Source: JBEKTY01 sp049515555 (GTDB lineage Bacteria; Planctomycetota; Planctomycetia; Pirellulales; Thermoguttaceae). Taken from it: a stretch of DNA of 64,000 nucleotides. Position numbers and translations under genes: made by a program. The stretch is from contig JBEKTY010000012.1 in assembly GCA_049515555.1 (NCBI GenBank), forward strand, positions 1-64,000, written 5' to 3'. The notes beneath the pieces were generated by a model. The model was given only the letters and a program-made list of their open reading frames with translations, was not told the origin of the DNA and made no database searches. This document shows, piece after piece, positions 37,300-44,016 of the stretch; position 1 is the first letter of the stretch, and every line of letters starts with the position of its first letter.

Positions 37300-39171
37300 A
37301 TGGACGAGGCCCGGCAGGTCCCCTTTCCGGACGCCCAGCGCGTGCTGGACGTCGTTCGCCGCTCGTGGGGCTTCGACGGGCTCCGGCCGTTGCAGGGCGA
37401 AGCGATTGCCGCGGCCCTGGCGGGGCGCGATTCGCTGGTCGTGCTGCCCACCGGCGGAGGAAAGTCGCTGTGCTACCAGGCGCCGCCGCTGCTGTCCGGC
37501 GCCACCGACGTGGTCGTCTCCCCCCTCATCTCCCTGATGAAAGATCAGGTCGATAGCCTGGCGGGCATCGGCTATCCGGCCGCCGCGCTGCACGGCAACC
37601 TGACCGACCAACAGCGGCGCAGCATCGAGCTCGGGTTGGCCCAAGGCAAGTACCGGCTGCTGATGGTCGCGCCGGAGCGGCTCCTTCAGGCGGGCTTCCT
37701 CGAGCGGCTGGAACAACTCGACATCCGCCGCTTTGTAATCGACGAGGCCCACTGCATCAGCCATTGGGGGCACGATTTTCGACCCGAGTACCGGCAACTG
37801 GCCGTACTGCGCGAGCGCTTTCCGCGGGCCAGCCTGCACGCCTTTACCGCCACCGCCACGGCCCGGGTCCGCGACGACATTCGTGAACAGCTTCGGCTCC
37901 GCCAGCCCGTGGTGCTGGTCGGGCGGTTCGACCGGCCGAACCTGGTGTATCGGGTCGTGCCGCAAGTGGATCGCTACGAGCAAACGCTGGACGTGCTGCG
38001 GCGGCACGCGGCGGAGGCGACAATCGTGTATTGCCTCAGCCGCAAGGACACCGAGGCCATGGCCGGCTTTCTGCAGCACGCCGGCTTGCGTGCGGCGCAC
38101 TATCACGCCGGCATGGAGGCGCTCCAGCGCCGCCAAACGCAGGAAGCCTTCGCCCAGGAGCGGCTAGGCGTCGTCGTGGCGACGGTGGCCTTCGGCATGG
38201 GCATCGACCGCAGCAACGTGCGCTGCGTGCTGCATGCGTGCCTGCCCAAGTCGATCGAGCACTACCAGCAGGAGACGGGCCGCGCCGGGCGCGACGGCCT
38301 GGAGGCCGAGTGCGTGTTGCTCTATACGGCGGCCGACGTGCTGCGTCGGGAAGCGCTGTTTCGCAAGAATGCCCAAGAGGCCGAGGAACCCGCCGAGGTC
38401 GCCGCCGCCCGCTTGCAGCATCTGCGGCAGATGCAGCGCTTTGCCAGCGTGGCCGTTTGCCGGCACAAGCTCCTCTCGGAGCATTTCGGCCAGGCGTACG
38501 AGCCGCCCGACTGCGGGGCCTGCGACGTGTGTCTGGGCGAGATCGAAGGCGTCGCCGAGGCCACCGTCGTCGCCCAGAAAATCCTCTCCTGCGTGGCACG
38601 CGTCGAGCAGCGCTTCGGCGTGGGCCACGTCGCCGACGTGCTGCTGGGCGCCGATACCGATCTGATTCGCCGCTGCCGCCATCAGCGGCTCAGCACCTAC
38701 GGCCTCCTCAAGGAGCACGGCAAGAAGGAAGTGCAGAGCTGGATATACCAGTTGCTGGATCAGGGCCTTGTCAGTCGCACCGGCGACGAGCGTCCGGTAT
38801 TGCGGCTCAACGAGCAATCGTGGGCCGTGCTGCGCGGCCAGGCGGCGGTCCGCCTGTTTCGTCCGAAGAAAGGCAAGCGCCAGCGGACGCGATACGACGA
38901 GCATTCGTGGGAAGGGGCGGATCGCAATCTGTTCGACCGCCTGCGCCAGTGGCGGCGCGAGACCGCGCTGCGGCGCGGCATGGCGCCGTTCATGGTCCTG
39001 CCCGATAGCGTTTTGCAGCAATTGGCAATCTTGCGGCCGACGCAACTGGAAGCGCTGCGCCAGGTGCGCGGCATTGGCGAACGGCGATTGGCGGATCTCG
39101 GGCCGGAGTTGATCCGTCTGATCGTCACTCACTTGCAGGTCACCGGGCACCGGCCGCCGCAAGACCCCTGA
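37300..39171 (+). CDS. recQ: ATP-dependent DNA helicase RecQ
   Basis: A 623-aa superfamily 2 helicase. The N-terminal RecQ motif 0 (WGFDGLRPLQGEAI) is followed by Walker A TGGGKS (51-56), DEAH (148-151), FTATATARVRDDI and QETGRAGRDG. The RecQ-specific zinc site is C387, C405, C408 and C411 (CRHKLLSEHF...CGACDVC). The winged-helix region (LLKEHGKKEVQSWIYQLLDQGLV) and a C-terminal HRDC-like domain (VLQQLAILRPTQLEALRQVRGIGERRL) complete the standard RecQ layout and length. It unwinds recombination and replication intermediates. It lies just after the kinase gene on the same strand. Confidence 0.95.
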   Translation: MDEARQVPFPDAQRVLDVVRRSWGFDGLRPLQGEAIAAALAGRDSLVVLPTGGGKSLCYQAPPLLSGATDVVVSPLISLMKDQVDSLAGIGYPAAALHGNLTDQQRRSIELGLAQGKYRLLMVAPERLLQAGFLERLEQLDIRRFVIDEAHCISHWGHDFRPEYRQLAVLRERFPRASLHAFTATATARVRDDIREQLRLRQPVVLVGRFDRPNLVYRVVPQVDRYEQTLDVLRRHAAEATIVYCLSRKDTEAMAGFLQHAGLRAAHYHAGMEALQRRQTQEAFAQERLGVVVATVAFGMGIDRSNVRCVLHACLPKSIEHYQQETGRAGRDGLEAECVLLYTAADVLRREALFRKNAQEAEEPAEVAAARLQHLRQMQRFASVAVCRHKLLSEHFGQAYEPPDCGACDVCLGEIEGVAEATVVAQKILSCVARVEQRFGVGHVADVLLGADTDLIRRCRHQRLSTYGLLKEHGKKEVQSWIYQLLDQGLVSRTGDERPVLRLNEQSWAVLRGQAAVRLFRPKKGKRQRTRYDEHSWEGADRNLFDRLRQWRRETALRRGMAPFMVLPDSVLQQLAILRPTQLEALRQVRGIGERRLADLGPELIRLIVTHLQVTGHRPPQDP

Positions 39172-39372
39172 GTTGACCCTGTGAGCCTGGATCGGTTCCA
39201 GGCCCACCGCACCTGCCAAACGTCGGCCAAGAAAATTCGCCTGGCGGGGTACTTGCAATTCTCTGCTGCGGCAGTAGACTGATGGCAGACTAGCCGGTCC
39301 CACCTGTTCGATGGAAATGCTCCCGTCGACGCCGGCGCATAGTCCAAGTCCCACCTCTTAAGGAGTATTGCT

Positions 39373-40455
39373 ATGGTACGATCCCTGTTGTCTTTGGCCC
39401 TTGCGCTGGGGCTCAGCCTCGGCGCGGCACTGGCCGCTAATCCGGCGAACAAGAAGCCGGCGGCCCCGGTCGCGAAGAAGGCGGTGGCCAAACCGGCGGC
39501 GCCAGCCGTGGCGAAACCGGTGGCCAAGCGGGCTGCCAAGCCCACCCCCGCGAAGGTCGTTGCATGCCCCGAAGTCGCCGCCGCCAAGCAGCGGCTGGCT
39601 GCGGCTCAACTGGCGGTCGAGGCCGCTCAGAAGAAGGCTTCTGCCGCCCGCAAGGCGGCCGCGGAAGCCGGCCAGAAGGCTGAAGCTGCTATCGCGGCCG
39701 CAATCAATAAGCAGATGGAAGCCGCCCAGTTGCAGGCCGCCGCCGACGCATCCATCTGGAATGTTCACCGGGCGATTATGGCCCTCCGCCAGGCCGAGCA
39801 GGACGAGCAGCTTGCCGCGGCCAGGAAGAGAGCCGAAGCAGCCCGGCAAGCGGAAGAGGCAGCGCGCATTGCCGCGGCAAAGCAGCGGGCCGCAGAGGAG
39901 AAGAAGGCCCAAGAGGTTCGCCAGGCGGCGCTCCTCAAGCAGCAGGCCCAGGCTCAGAAGCAGGCCGAAGAAGCGAAGAAGACAGCCGAACTGAAGAGGG
40001 CTGCCGAACTGAAGAGGGAAGCCGAACTGAAGAGGGCCGCCGAACTGAAGAGGGCTGCCGAACTGAAGAGAGCTGCCGAAGCGAAGCAGGCCGCCGAAGC
40101 CAAGAGGGCCGCCGAACTGAAAAAGGCCGCCGAAGCCAAGAGGGTCACCGAACTGAAGAAGGCCGCGGAAATGAAAAAGGCGGTCGAAGCCAACAAGGCC
40201 GCTGCGGCTAAGAAGGCCGAAGAAGCTAACAAGGTCGCTGAGGCCAAGAAAGCAGGCAAAGCCAAGAAGGCCGCTGAAGCCAAGAAGGCCGCCGAACCGA
40301 AAAAGACGGTCAAAGCCAAGAAGGCCGCCGGTGCCAAGAAGGCCGAAGAACCCAAGAAGGCCGGCGAAGGCAAGAAGAAGGCCGCAGGTACCAAGAAGCC
40401 GGCCAATGCTGAAAAAGCGGCTCCGCCGCCGGCCAATCCTGCCGCGACCAAGTAA
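39373..40455 (+). CDS. Secreted Ala/Lys/Glu-rich coiled-coil repeat protein
   Basis: A 360-aa protein with AAGGAG before the ATG and a clear signal peptide (VRSLLSLALALGLSLGAALAA). The rest is almost only A, K, E, Q, P and R. A Pro/Lys/Ala segment (histone H1-like, KKPAAPVAKK) is followed by long helical repeats of the KRAAELKRAAELK/KKAAEAKKA type. The pattern is that of a TolA-like or coiled-coil spacer. Only one Cys and few aromatics are present. Possible roles are a periplasmic spacer or a polycation binding acidic polymers; none is shown. A terminator-like hairpin follows at 40501. Confidence 0.75.
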   Translation: MVRSLLSLALALGLSLGAALAANPANKKPAAPVAKKAVAKPAAPAVAKPVAKRAAKPTPAKVVACPEVAAAKQRLAAAQLAVEAAQKKASAARKAAAEAGQKAEAAIAAAINKQMEAAQLQAAADASIWNVHRAIMALRQAEQDEQLAAARKRAEAARQAEEAARIAAAKQRAAEEKKAQEVRQAALLKQQAQAQKQAEEAKKTAELKRAAELKREAELKRAAELKRAAELKRAAEAKQAAEAKRAAELKKAAEAKRVTELKKAAEMKKAVEANKAAAAKKAEEANKVAEAKKAGKAKKAAEAKKAAEPKKTVKAKKAAGAKKAEEPKKAGEGKKKAAGTKKPANAEKAAPPPANPAATK

Positions 40456-40500
40456 GTAGGTTCATCGACCTTCGCTCTCACCGCCACGATGCAGAGCCAC

Positions 40501-40543
40501 AACGGGAGGCCGTGGTCACCGCGACCGCGCCTCCCGTTCTCTT
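40501..40543 (+). terminator. Rho-independent-like terminator after the Ala/Lys-rich gene
   Basis: AACGGGAGGC (40501-40510) pairs with GCCTCCCGTT (40529-40538), followed by CTCTTT. The 10-bp GC-rich stem with an 18-base loop lies 45 bases after the stop. Confidence 0.6.
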
Positions 40544-40859
40544 TGATGCCCTCAGCGGCGCCACCATCGCTGTGAGGGGTTCCGTTCCCATCCGGCGGTC
40601 CGTAGTCTACAACATCGGCACCGGAGAGTTCCTCTGCCACGAGGACCTCAAGTTTCACAATCCCGATGAGCTGCGAATGGTCGGCATCAACGAGCCGGAA
40701 AAGGGACTGGAAAGTGCCCACGGGCGGCCGTACCTATTTCTCAAGGAGTCACGGCTCGACGACCACTCCGACTACGAGGACAAGGTCAGAGAGTACCATA
40801 AAGCCCTGGAAGACCGGACGTTGCCGCACCTAAAGCCGAAGAACAAAGGCGACGCCTGA
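40512..40859 (+). CDS. Small hypothetical protein
   Basis: A 115-aa frame from GTG 40512. VVYNIGTGEFLCHEDLKFHNPDELRMVGINEPEKGL and the KVREYHKALEDRTLPHLKPK tail have protein-like composition, and a highly charged C-terminus follows. No family is recognised. The annotated start falls in the loop of the terminator-like hairpin, so the true start may be further in or the frame may be a relic. Confidence 0.4.
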   Translation: MVTATAPPVLFDALSGATIAVRGSVPIRRSVVYNIGTGEFLCHEDLKFHNPDELRMVGINEPEKGLESAHGRPYLFLKESRLDDHSDYEDKVREYHKALEDRTLPHLKPKNKGDA

Positions 40860-40987
40860 TCGGCGTCGCCGAAGCGAAGCCCGTCGTGGGGCCGAGATTC
40901 GGAGCGCCGAAGGCCCGCCCGTAAGCGCGGCCGCCAGGTCCTTGCCAGACCAGACGCGGACTTAGCCGAACCGCTCGTGTTCCATTG

Positions 40988-41015
40988 TTGACTTTCGATT
41001 ACAATGTAGTATAAT
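40988..41015 (+). promoter_or_regulatory. Sigma-70-type promoter of the toxin-antitoxin operon
   Basis: TTGACT (40988-40993) and TATAAT (41010-41015) are spaced by 16 bases. GAGGTGA follows at 41024 before the antitoxin ATG at 41035. This is the best promoter match in the window, and the short leader leaves room for autoregulation by the antitoxin. Confidence 0.75.
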
Positions 41016-41034
41016 AGCGGCATGAGGTGACAAT

Positions 41035-41253
41035 ATGAGCTTGGTCTTTTCCGTTCGCCTTCCAGAAGAACTGGCCAGAGAGCTGGACGAGATCGCCGCG
41101 GAAACGGAACGTCCCCGGTCGTTTCACGTCCAGAAGGCCATTGGCGCCTACGTGCGCGAGTTCGCCGACTTACAGATTGCCTTGGACCGCCTGCGCGACC
41201 AGAGCGACCCGGTCGTCTCCGGTCGGGATCTGAGGAAGTCGCTTGGCCTATAG
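41035..41253 (+). CDS. Ribbon-helix-helix antitoxin (CopG/RelB-like)
   Basis: A 72-aa protein. The N-terminal VFSVRLPEELARELDEIAAETERPRSFHVQKAIGAYV is a typical ribbon-helix-helix DNA-binding fold: a strand with alternating residues, then two helices. The C-terminal half (IALDRLRDQSDP...RDLRKSLGL) would wrap the toxin. The strong promoter directly upstream is the expected operator region for autorepression. Its end overlaps the toxin gene. Confidence 0.88.
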   Translation: MSLVFSVRLPEELARELDEIAAETERPRSFHVQKAIGAYVREFADLQIALDRLRDQSDPVVSGRDLRKSLGL

Positions 41254-41497
41254 CGTCTCGTACAAGAAGAGCGTCCGGAAAGACTTGGCTTCCCTCCCGA
41301 AGGCGGAGGCGCGCCGGGTCCTGGACAAGATCGAGAGAGAGCTGACGGTCCGCCCCGATAGTTGCCCGTCCCTGAAAGGGCAGTTCGCGGGTCTCCGCCG
41401 GCTCCGCGTGGGCAGTTATCGGGTCATTTTCGTGGTCCAGGAGCAAGATGTGCTGGTGTTGAGGATCGGGCACCGGCGGGACGTTTACGAACGCTAA
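41243..41497 (+). CDS. RelE/ParE-family toxin
   Basis: An 84-aa protein from TTG 41243, overlapping the antitoxin stop by 11 bases. YSVSYKKSVRKDLASLPKAEARRVLDKIERELTVRPDS and LKGQFAGLRRLRVGSYRVIFVVQEQDVLVLRIGHRRDVYER show the RelE/ParE fold and the C-terminal RIGHRRDVY motif. Such toxins cleave mRNA on the ribosome or inhibit gyrase; which applies here cannot be told from the sequence. Confidence 0.9.
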   Translation: MAYSVSYKKSVRKDLASLPKAEARRVLDKIERELTVRPDSCPSLKGQFAGLRRLRVGSYRVIFVVQEQDVLVLRIGHRRDVYER

Positions 41498-41785
41498 GAG
41501 ACCGTCGGATCGCTGGCGCGGGTGCTCGGGCTGAAGGACGTGCCTACGGGGCTGTTCTTTTCGGCTACGCTTTGGGCCGGCGCCACTACGCCCGAGGGCC
41601 GTTCTCGCCCGGGCGCTATCTGTTCGTGGTCCTGCGGTGGCCCCGGGACCTTTACAGGCGCGTTGTCCCGTCATCCACGCAGGGCGACTGCCACCTTTTG
41701 TTCCGCGAAAGCGGGCATTTGGCTCTTGCCGGGGACTCTTGCCGGGGACGTTGTATTAAGTCTTCCGGGCCGGTAGAATACCAGT
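41498..41785. other. Intergenic region between the two toxin-antitoxin loci
   Basis: No convincing gene. It contains the hairpin CCGCGAAAGCGG with the preceding CCACCTTTTGTT (about 41691-41713). This resembles 42091-42118 downstream of the second antitoxin, so the two spacers are related. A TAGAAT box lies just before the next ATG. Confidence 0.45.
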
Positions 41786-41986
41786 ATGGGTACCATTCAG
41801 GAGATCCAGCAAGCTATTCGTAATCTGGGGCCACGGGAGCTCGCCGCGCTGCGGCAGTGGTTCGCCGCTTTCGACGCCGAACTCTGGGACCGCCAGATGG
41901 AGCAGGACGTGGCGGCGGGCCGGCTGGACCGGCTCAGGGAGGAAGCAGTGCGCGACCTCAGCGAGGGACGCTGCACCGATCTATGA
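41786..41986 (+). CDS. Small antitoxin-like protein of a RelE/ParE-type module
   Basis: A 66-aa protein. IQEIQQAIRNLGPRELAALRQWFAAFDAELWDRQMEQDVAAGRLDRLREEAVRDLSEGRCTDL matches the common small antitoxin type in which an LSPxELAxFRxWFxxFDAxxWDxQ pattern is followed by DxxAGKLDxLAxEA and a G-R-C/T-x-x-L end. In that type the toxin gene starts at an overlapping ATGA, which is also present here, but the toxin frame is broken (next entry). The antitoxin itself appears intact. Confidence 0.7.
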   Translation: MGTIQEIQQAIRNLGPRELAALRQWFAAFDAELWDRQMEQDVAAGRLDRLREEAVRDLSEGRCTDL

Positions 41987-42076
41987 GGCGCCACGCCGCG
42001 CTTTTGGGCCTGCTATAATGCATTGCCTGCCCAGGTACGGCAAGCGGCGGATCGTTGCTTCGCCACAAAAGGCAAG
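41983..42076 (+). pseudogene. Decayed toxin gene partner
   Basis: The ATG at 41983 overlaps the antitoxin stop. It reads MRRHA and then hits a stop in frame. Shifting by one base at about 41999 gives RFWACYNALPAQVRQAADRCFA, which closely resembles the beginning of RelE-like toxins normally paired with this antitoxin type. After about 42063 similarity ends and the sequence enters a hairpin. The toxin is therefore frameshifted and truncated. Confidence 0.7.
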
Positions 42077-42099
42077 GCGCTGACGCCTGTCACCTTTTT

Positions 42100-42118
42100 C
42101 CCGCGAAAGCGGGCTTTT
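42100..42118 (+). terminator. Terminator-like hairpin after the decayed toxin
   Basis: CCCGC-GAAA-GCGGG (42100-42113) followed by CTTTT. A short stem with a GNRA tetraloop and T tract, on the plus strand. A related hairpin lies at about 41702. Confidence 0.5.
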
Positions 42119-42262
42119 GACCGGGCCCTTGCGTTATTCGCGGCGAAGTGGTATTGATAGAGATTCGGGATGGGGCGGCCCGGGCGCGGGCCGGGGGCAG
42201 CCGGGCGGTGGGGCGTGACCCGCCGCGCGGCACAGGGGCCTAGCTAACCAGGGGAAAAACGC

Positions 42263-42784
42263 ATGCTCGTAACCGAACGCGAGAGGCTGCGCGAGGAATT
42301 GATCGCCCTGGCCGACCAGCACGGTCGGCAGCGGAGCGGCTTGATGGCCATTCTGCAGGAGGTCCAGCGGCGGCACTCCCGGATCTCCGAGTACGCCATG
42401 CAGGTGATCGCCGATCTGCTGGACATCCATCCGGTCGAGGTGTACAGCGTTGTCTCGTTTTACAGTTTTCTGGGCGAGCAGCCGCAGGGGCAGTTCGTGA
42501 TCCGGCTGTGCCGCACGATAACCTGCGACATGGCGGGCAAGTCGCAGATCGCCCGGCAGTTGGAGAACGACCTGGGGATCCGCTTCGGCCAGACCACGGC
42601 CGACGGCAAGTTCTCGTTGTGCTGGGCGAATTGTCTGGGGATGTGCGATCAGGGGCCGGCGATGCTGGTCAACGACCGGATTTTCACGGGCATTACGCTG
42701 GACAAGGTGCACGGCATTCTGGAGCAATGCCGGCGGACGTTTGCCGGCCGCTTGTTGCCGGCGGAGGAGGAACATCGCGTATGA
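42263..42784 (+). CDS. hydC: NuoE-like 2Fe-2S subunit of the [FeFe]-hydrogenase (HydC-type)
   Basis: A 173-aa thioredoxin-like ferredoxin subunit. The N-terminal helical part (LMAILQEVQRRHSRISEYAMQVIADLLDIHPVEVYSVVSFYSFL) and the 2Fe-2S ligands C83, C88, C120, C124 (LCRTITC...CWANCLGMC) are those of NuoE/HydC. It passes electrons between the flavin subunit and the rest of the complex. Its stop overlaps the ATG of the next gene by 4 bases (ATGA). The first gene of a three-gene operon; a GC-rich region without a clear promoter lies upstream. Confidence 0.93.
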   Translation: MLVTERERLREELIALADQHGRQRSGLMAILQEVQRRHSRISEYAMQVIADLLDIHPVEVYSVVSFYSFLGEQPQGQFVIRLCRTITCDMAGKSQIARQLENDLGIRFGQTTADGKFSLCWANCLGMCDQGPAMLVNDRIFTGITLDKVHGILEQCRRTFAGRLLPAEEEHRV

Positions 42785-44016
42785 GCCACCCGACGCGAAC
42801 CGGCGGGCTGACGTTTTCGACCATTGCGGCGGGCAGCGGCCTGGAGGCCGCGCTGGCCAAGGCCCCCGCCGACGTCTTGGCGCAGATCGGGCGCTCCGGG
42901 CTGCGGGGCCGGGGCGGGGCGGGTTTTCCCACCAGCCTTAAATGGAGTCTGGCCGCCGAGCAGCCCAGCCAAGAGAAGTACGTCGTCTGCAATGCCGACG
43001 AGGGCGAGCCCGGCACCTTCAAGGACCGCGTGATCCTCAGCGAGTTCGCCGATTTGGTGTTCGAGGGGATGACGATCGGGGCGCGGGTGATCGGGGCCCG
43101 GCGGGGGGTCATGTACTTGCGCTCCGAGTACACGTATTTGCGGCCGCACTTGGAAGCGGTGCTGGCCCGCCGCCGCAGGGAAGGGCTGCTGGGCCAGGCG
43201 GTGGCCGGCTGCCCGGGATTCGAGTTCGACGTGCTCATCCACATGGGCGCGGGGGCCTACGTCTGCGGCGAGGAGACGGCCATGATCGAGTCCATGGAGG
43301 GCCATCGCGGCGAGCCGCGGAACCGGCCGCCCTTTCCCATCGACACCGGCTATCTGGGCCGCCCCACGATCGTCAACAACGTGGAAACCTTCGCCTGGGT
43401 GGTGTGCATTCTGGCCCGCGGGCCGGAGTGGTTCCGCGGCCAGGGCACGGAGCGCTCGGCGGGCCTGAAGCTCTTCAGCGTTTCCGGCGACTGCGGGCTG
43501 CCCGGCGTGTACGAATTCCCGCTGGGGATTACGATTGCCGAGCTGCTGCGGGCCGTGCGGGGCGAAGGGGCCAAGGCCGTGCAGGTGGGGGGCGCCTCGG
43601 GGCAGTGCATTCCCGCCGCCCAGTTCGACCGCCGGCTGGCCTTCGAGGACGTATCCACCGGCGGCTCGGTGATCGTTTTCGGGCCGCAGCGGGACATGCT
43701 CGACGTGGTCGAGAACTTCCTGGAGTTCTTCATCGACGAATCGTGCGGCCAGTGCACGCCCTGCCGCGAGGGCGTGCCGAAACTGGCCGAGGGCGTGGCC
43801 CTCTTGAAACGCGGCAAGTGCTCGGTGGCCTATCTCAAGGAGCTGTGCAGCCTGGGCGAGACCCTGCAGTTGGCCAGCAAGTGCGGGCTGGGGCAGTCGG
43901 CGCCCAACGCCCTGCTCTCGGTGGTGGCCCACTTCCAGGATGAAATCCTGGGTCGGGCCGAGCGGCGCGAGCCGGCCCATGCCGGCAACGGCAACGGTAC
44001 AAGGAGTACGAGATGA
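42781..44016 (+). CDS. hydB: NuoF-like NADH-binding flavoprotein subunit of the [FeFe]-hydrogenase (HydB-type)
   Basis: A 411-aa protein from ATG 42781. FMN/NAD motifs: GRGGAGFPTSLKW, CNADEGEPGTFKDR, GAGAYVCGEETAMIESMEG and GRPTIVNNVETFAW. A 4Fe-4S cluster is bound by C322, C325, C328 (SCGQCTPCREG) and C368. The extra N-terminal 2Fe-2S and C-terminal ferredoxin domains found on some HydB proteins are absent, so this is the shorter NuoF-type. It oxidises or reduces NAD(P)H. It overlaps both neighbours by ATGA, so the three subunits are translationally coupled. Confidence 0.93.
   Translation: MSHPTRTGGLTFSTIAAGSGLEAALAKAPADVLAQIGRSGLRGRGGAGFPTSLKWSLAAEQPSQEKYVVCNADEGEPGTFKDRVILSEFADLVFEGMTIGARVIGARRGVMYLRSEYTYLRPHLEAVLARRRREGLLGQAVAGCPGFEFDVLIHMGAGAYVCGEETAMIESMEGHRGEPRNRPPFPIDTGYLGRPTIVNNVETFAWVVCILARGPEWFRGQGTERSAGLKLFSVSGDCGLPGVYEFPLGITIAELLRAVRGEGAKAVQVGGASGQCIPAAQFDRRLAFEDVSTGGSVIVFGPQRDMLDVVENFLEFFIDESCGQCTPCREGVPKLAEGVALLKRGKCSVAYLKELCSLGETLQLASKCGLGQSAPNALLSVVAHFQDEILGRAERREPAHAGNGNGTRSTR

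Noticed and set aside
41522..41776. Small frame between the two toxin-antitoxin loci
   Set aside because: Composition is not protein-like, it crosses a hairpin and no family is recognisable.
42649..43980. Minus-strand frame of 443 codons
   Set aside because: Antisense to the NuoF-like gene, whose motifs are unambiguous.
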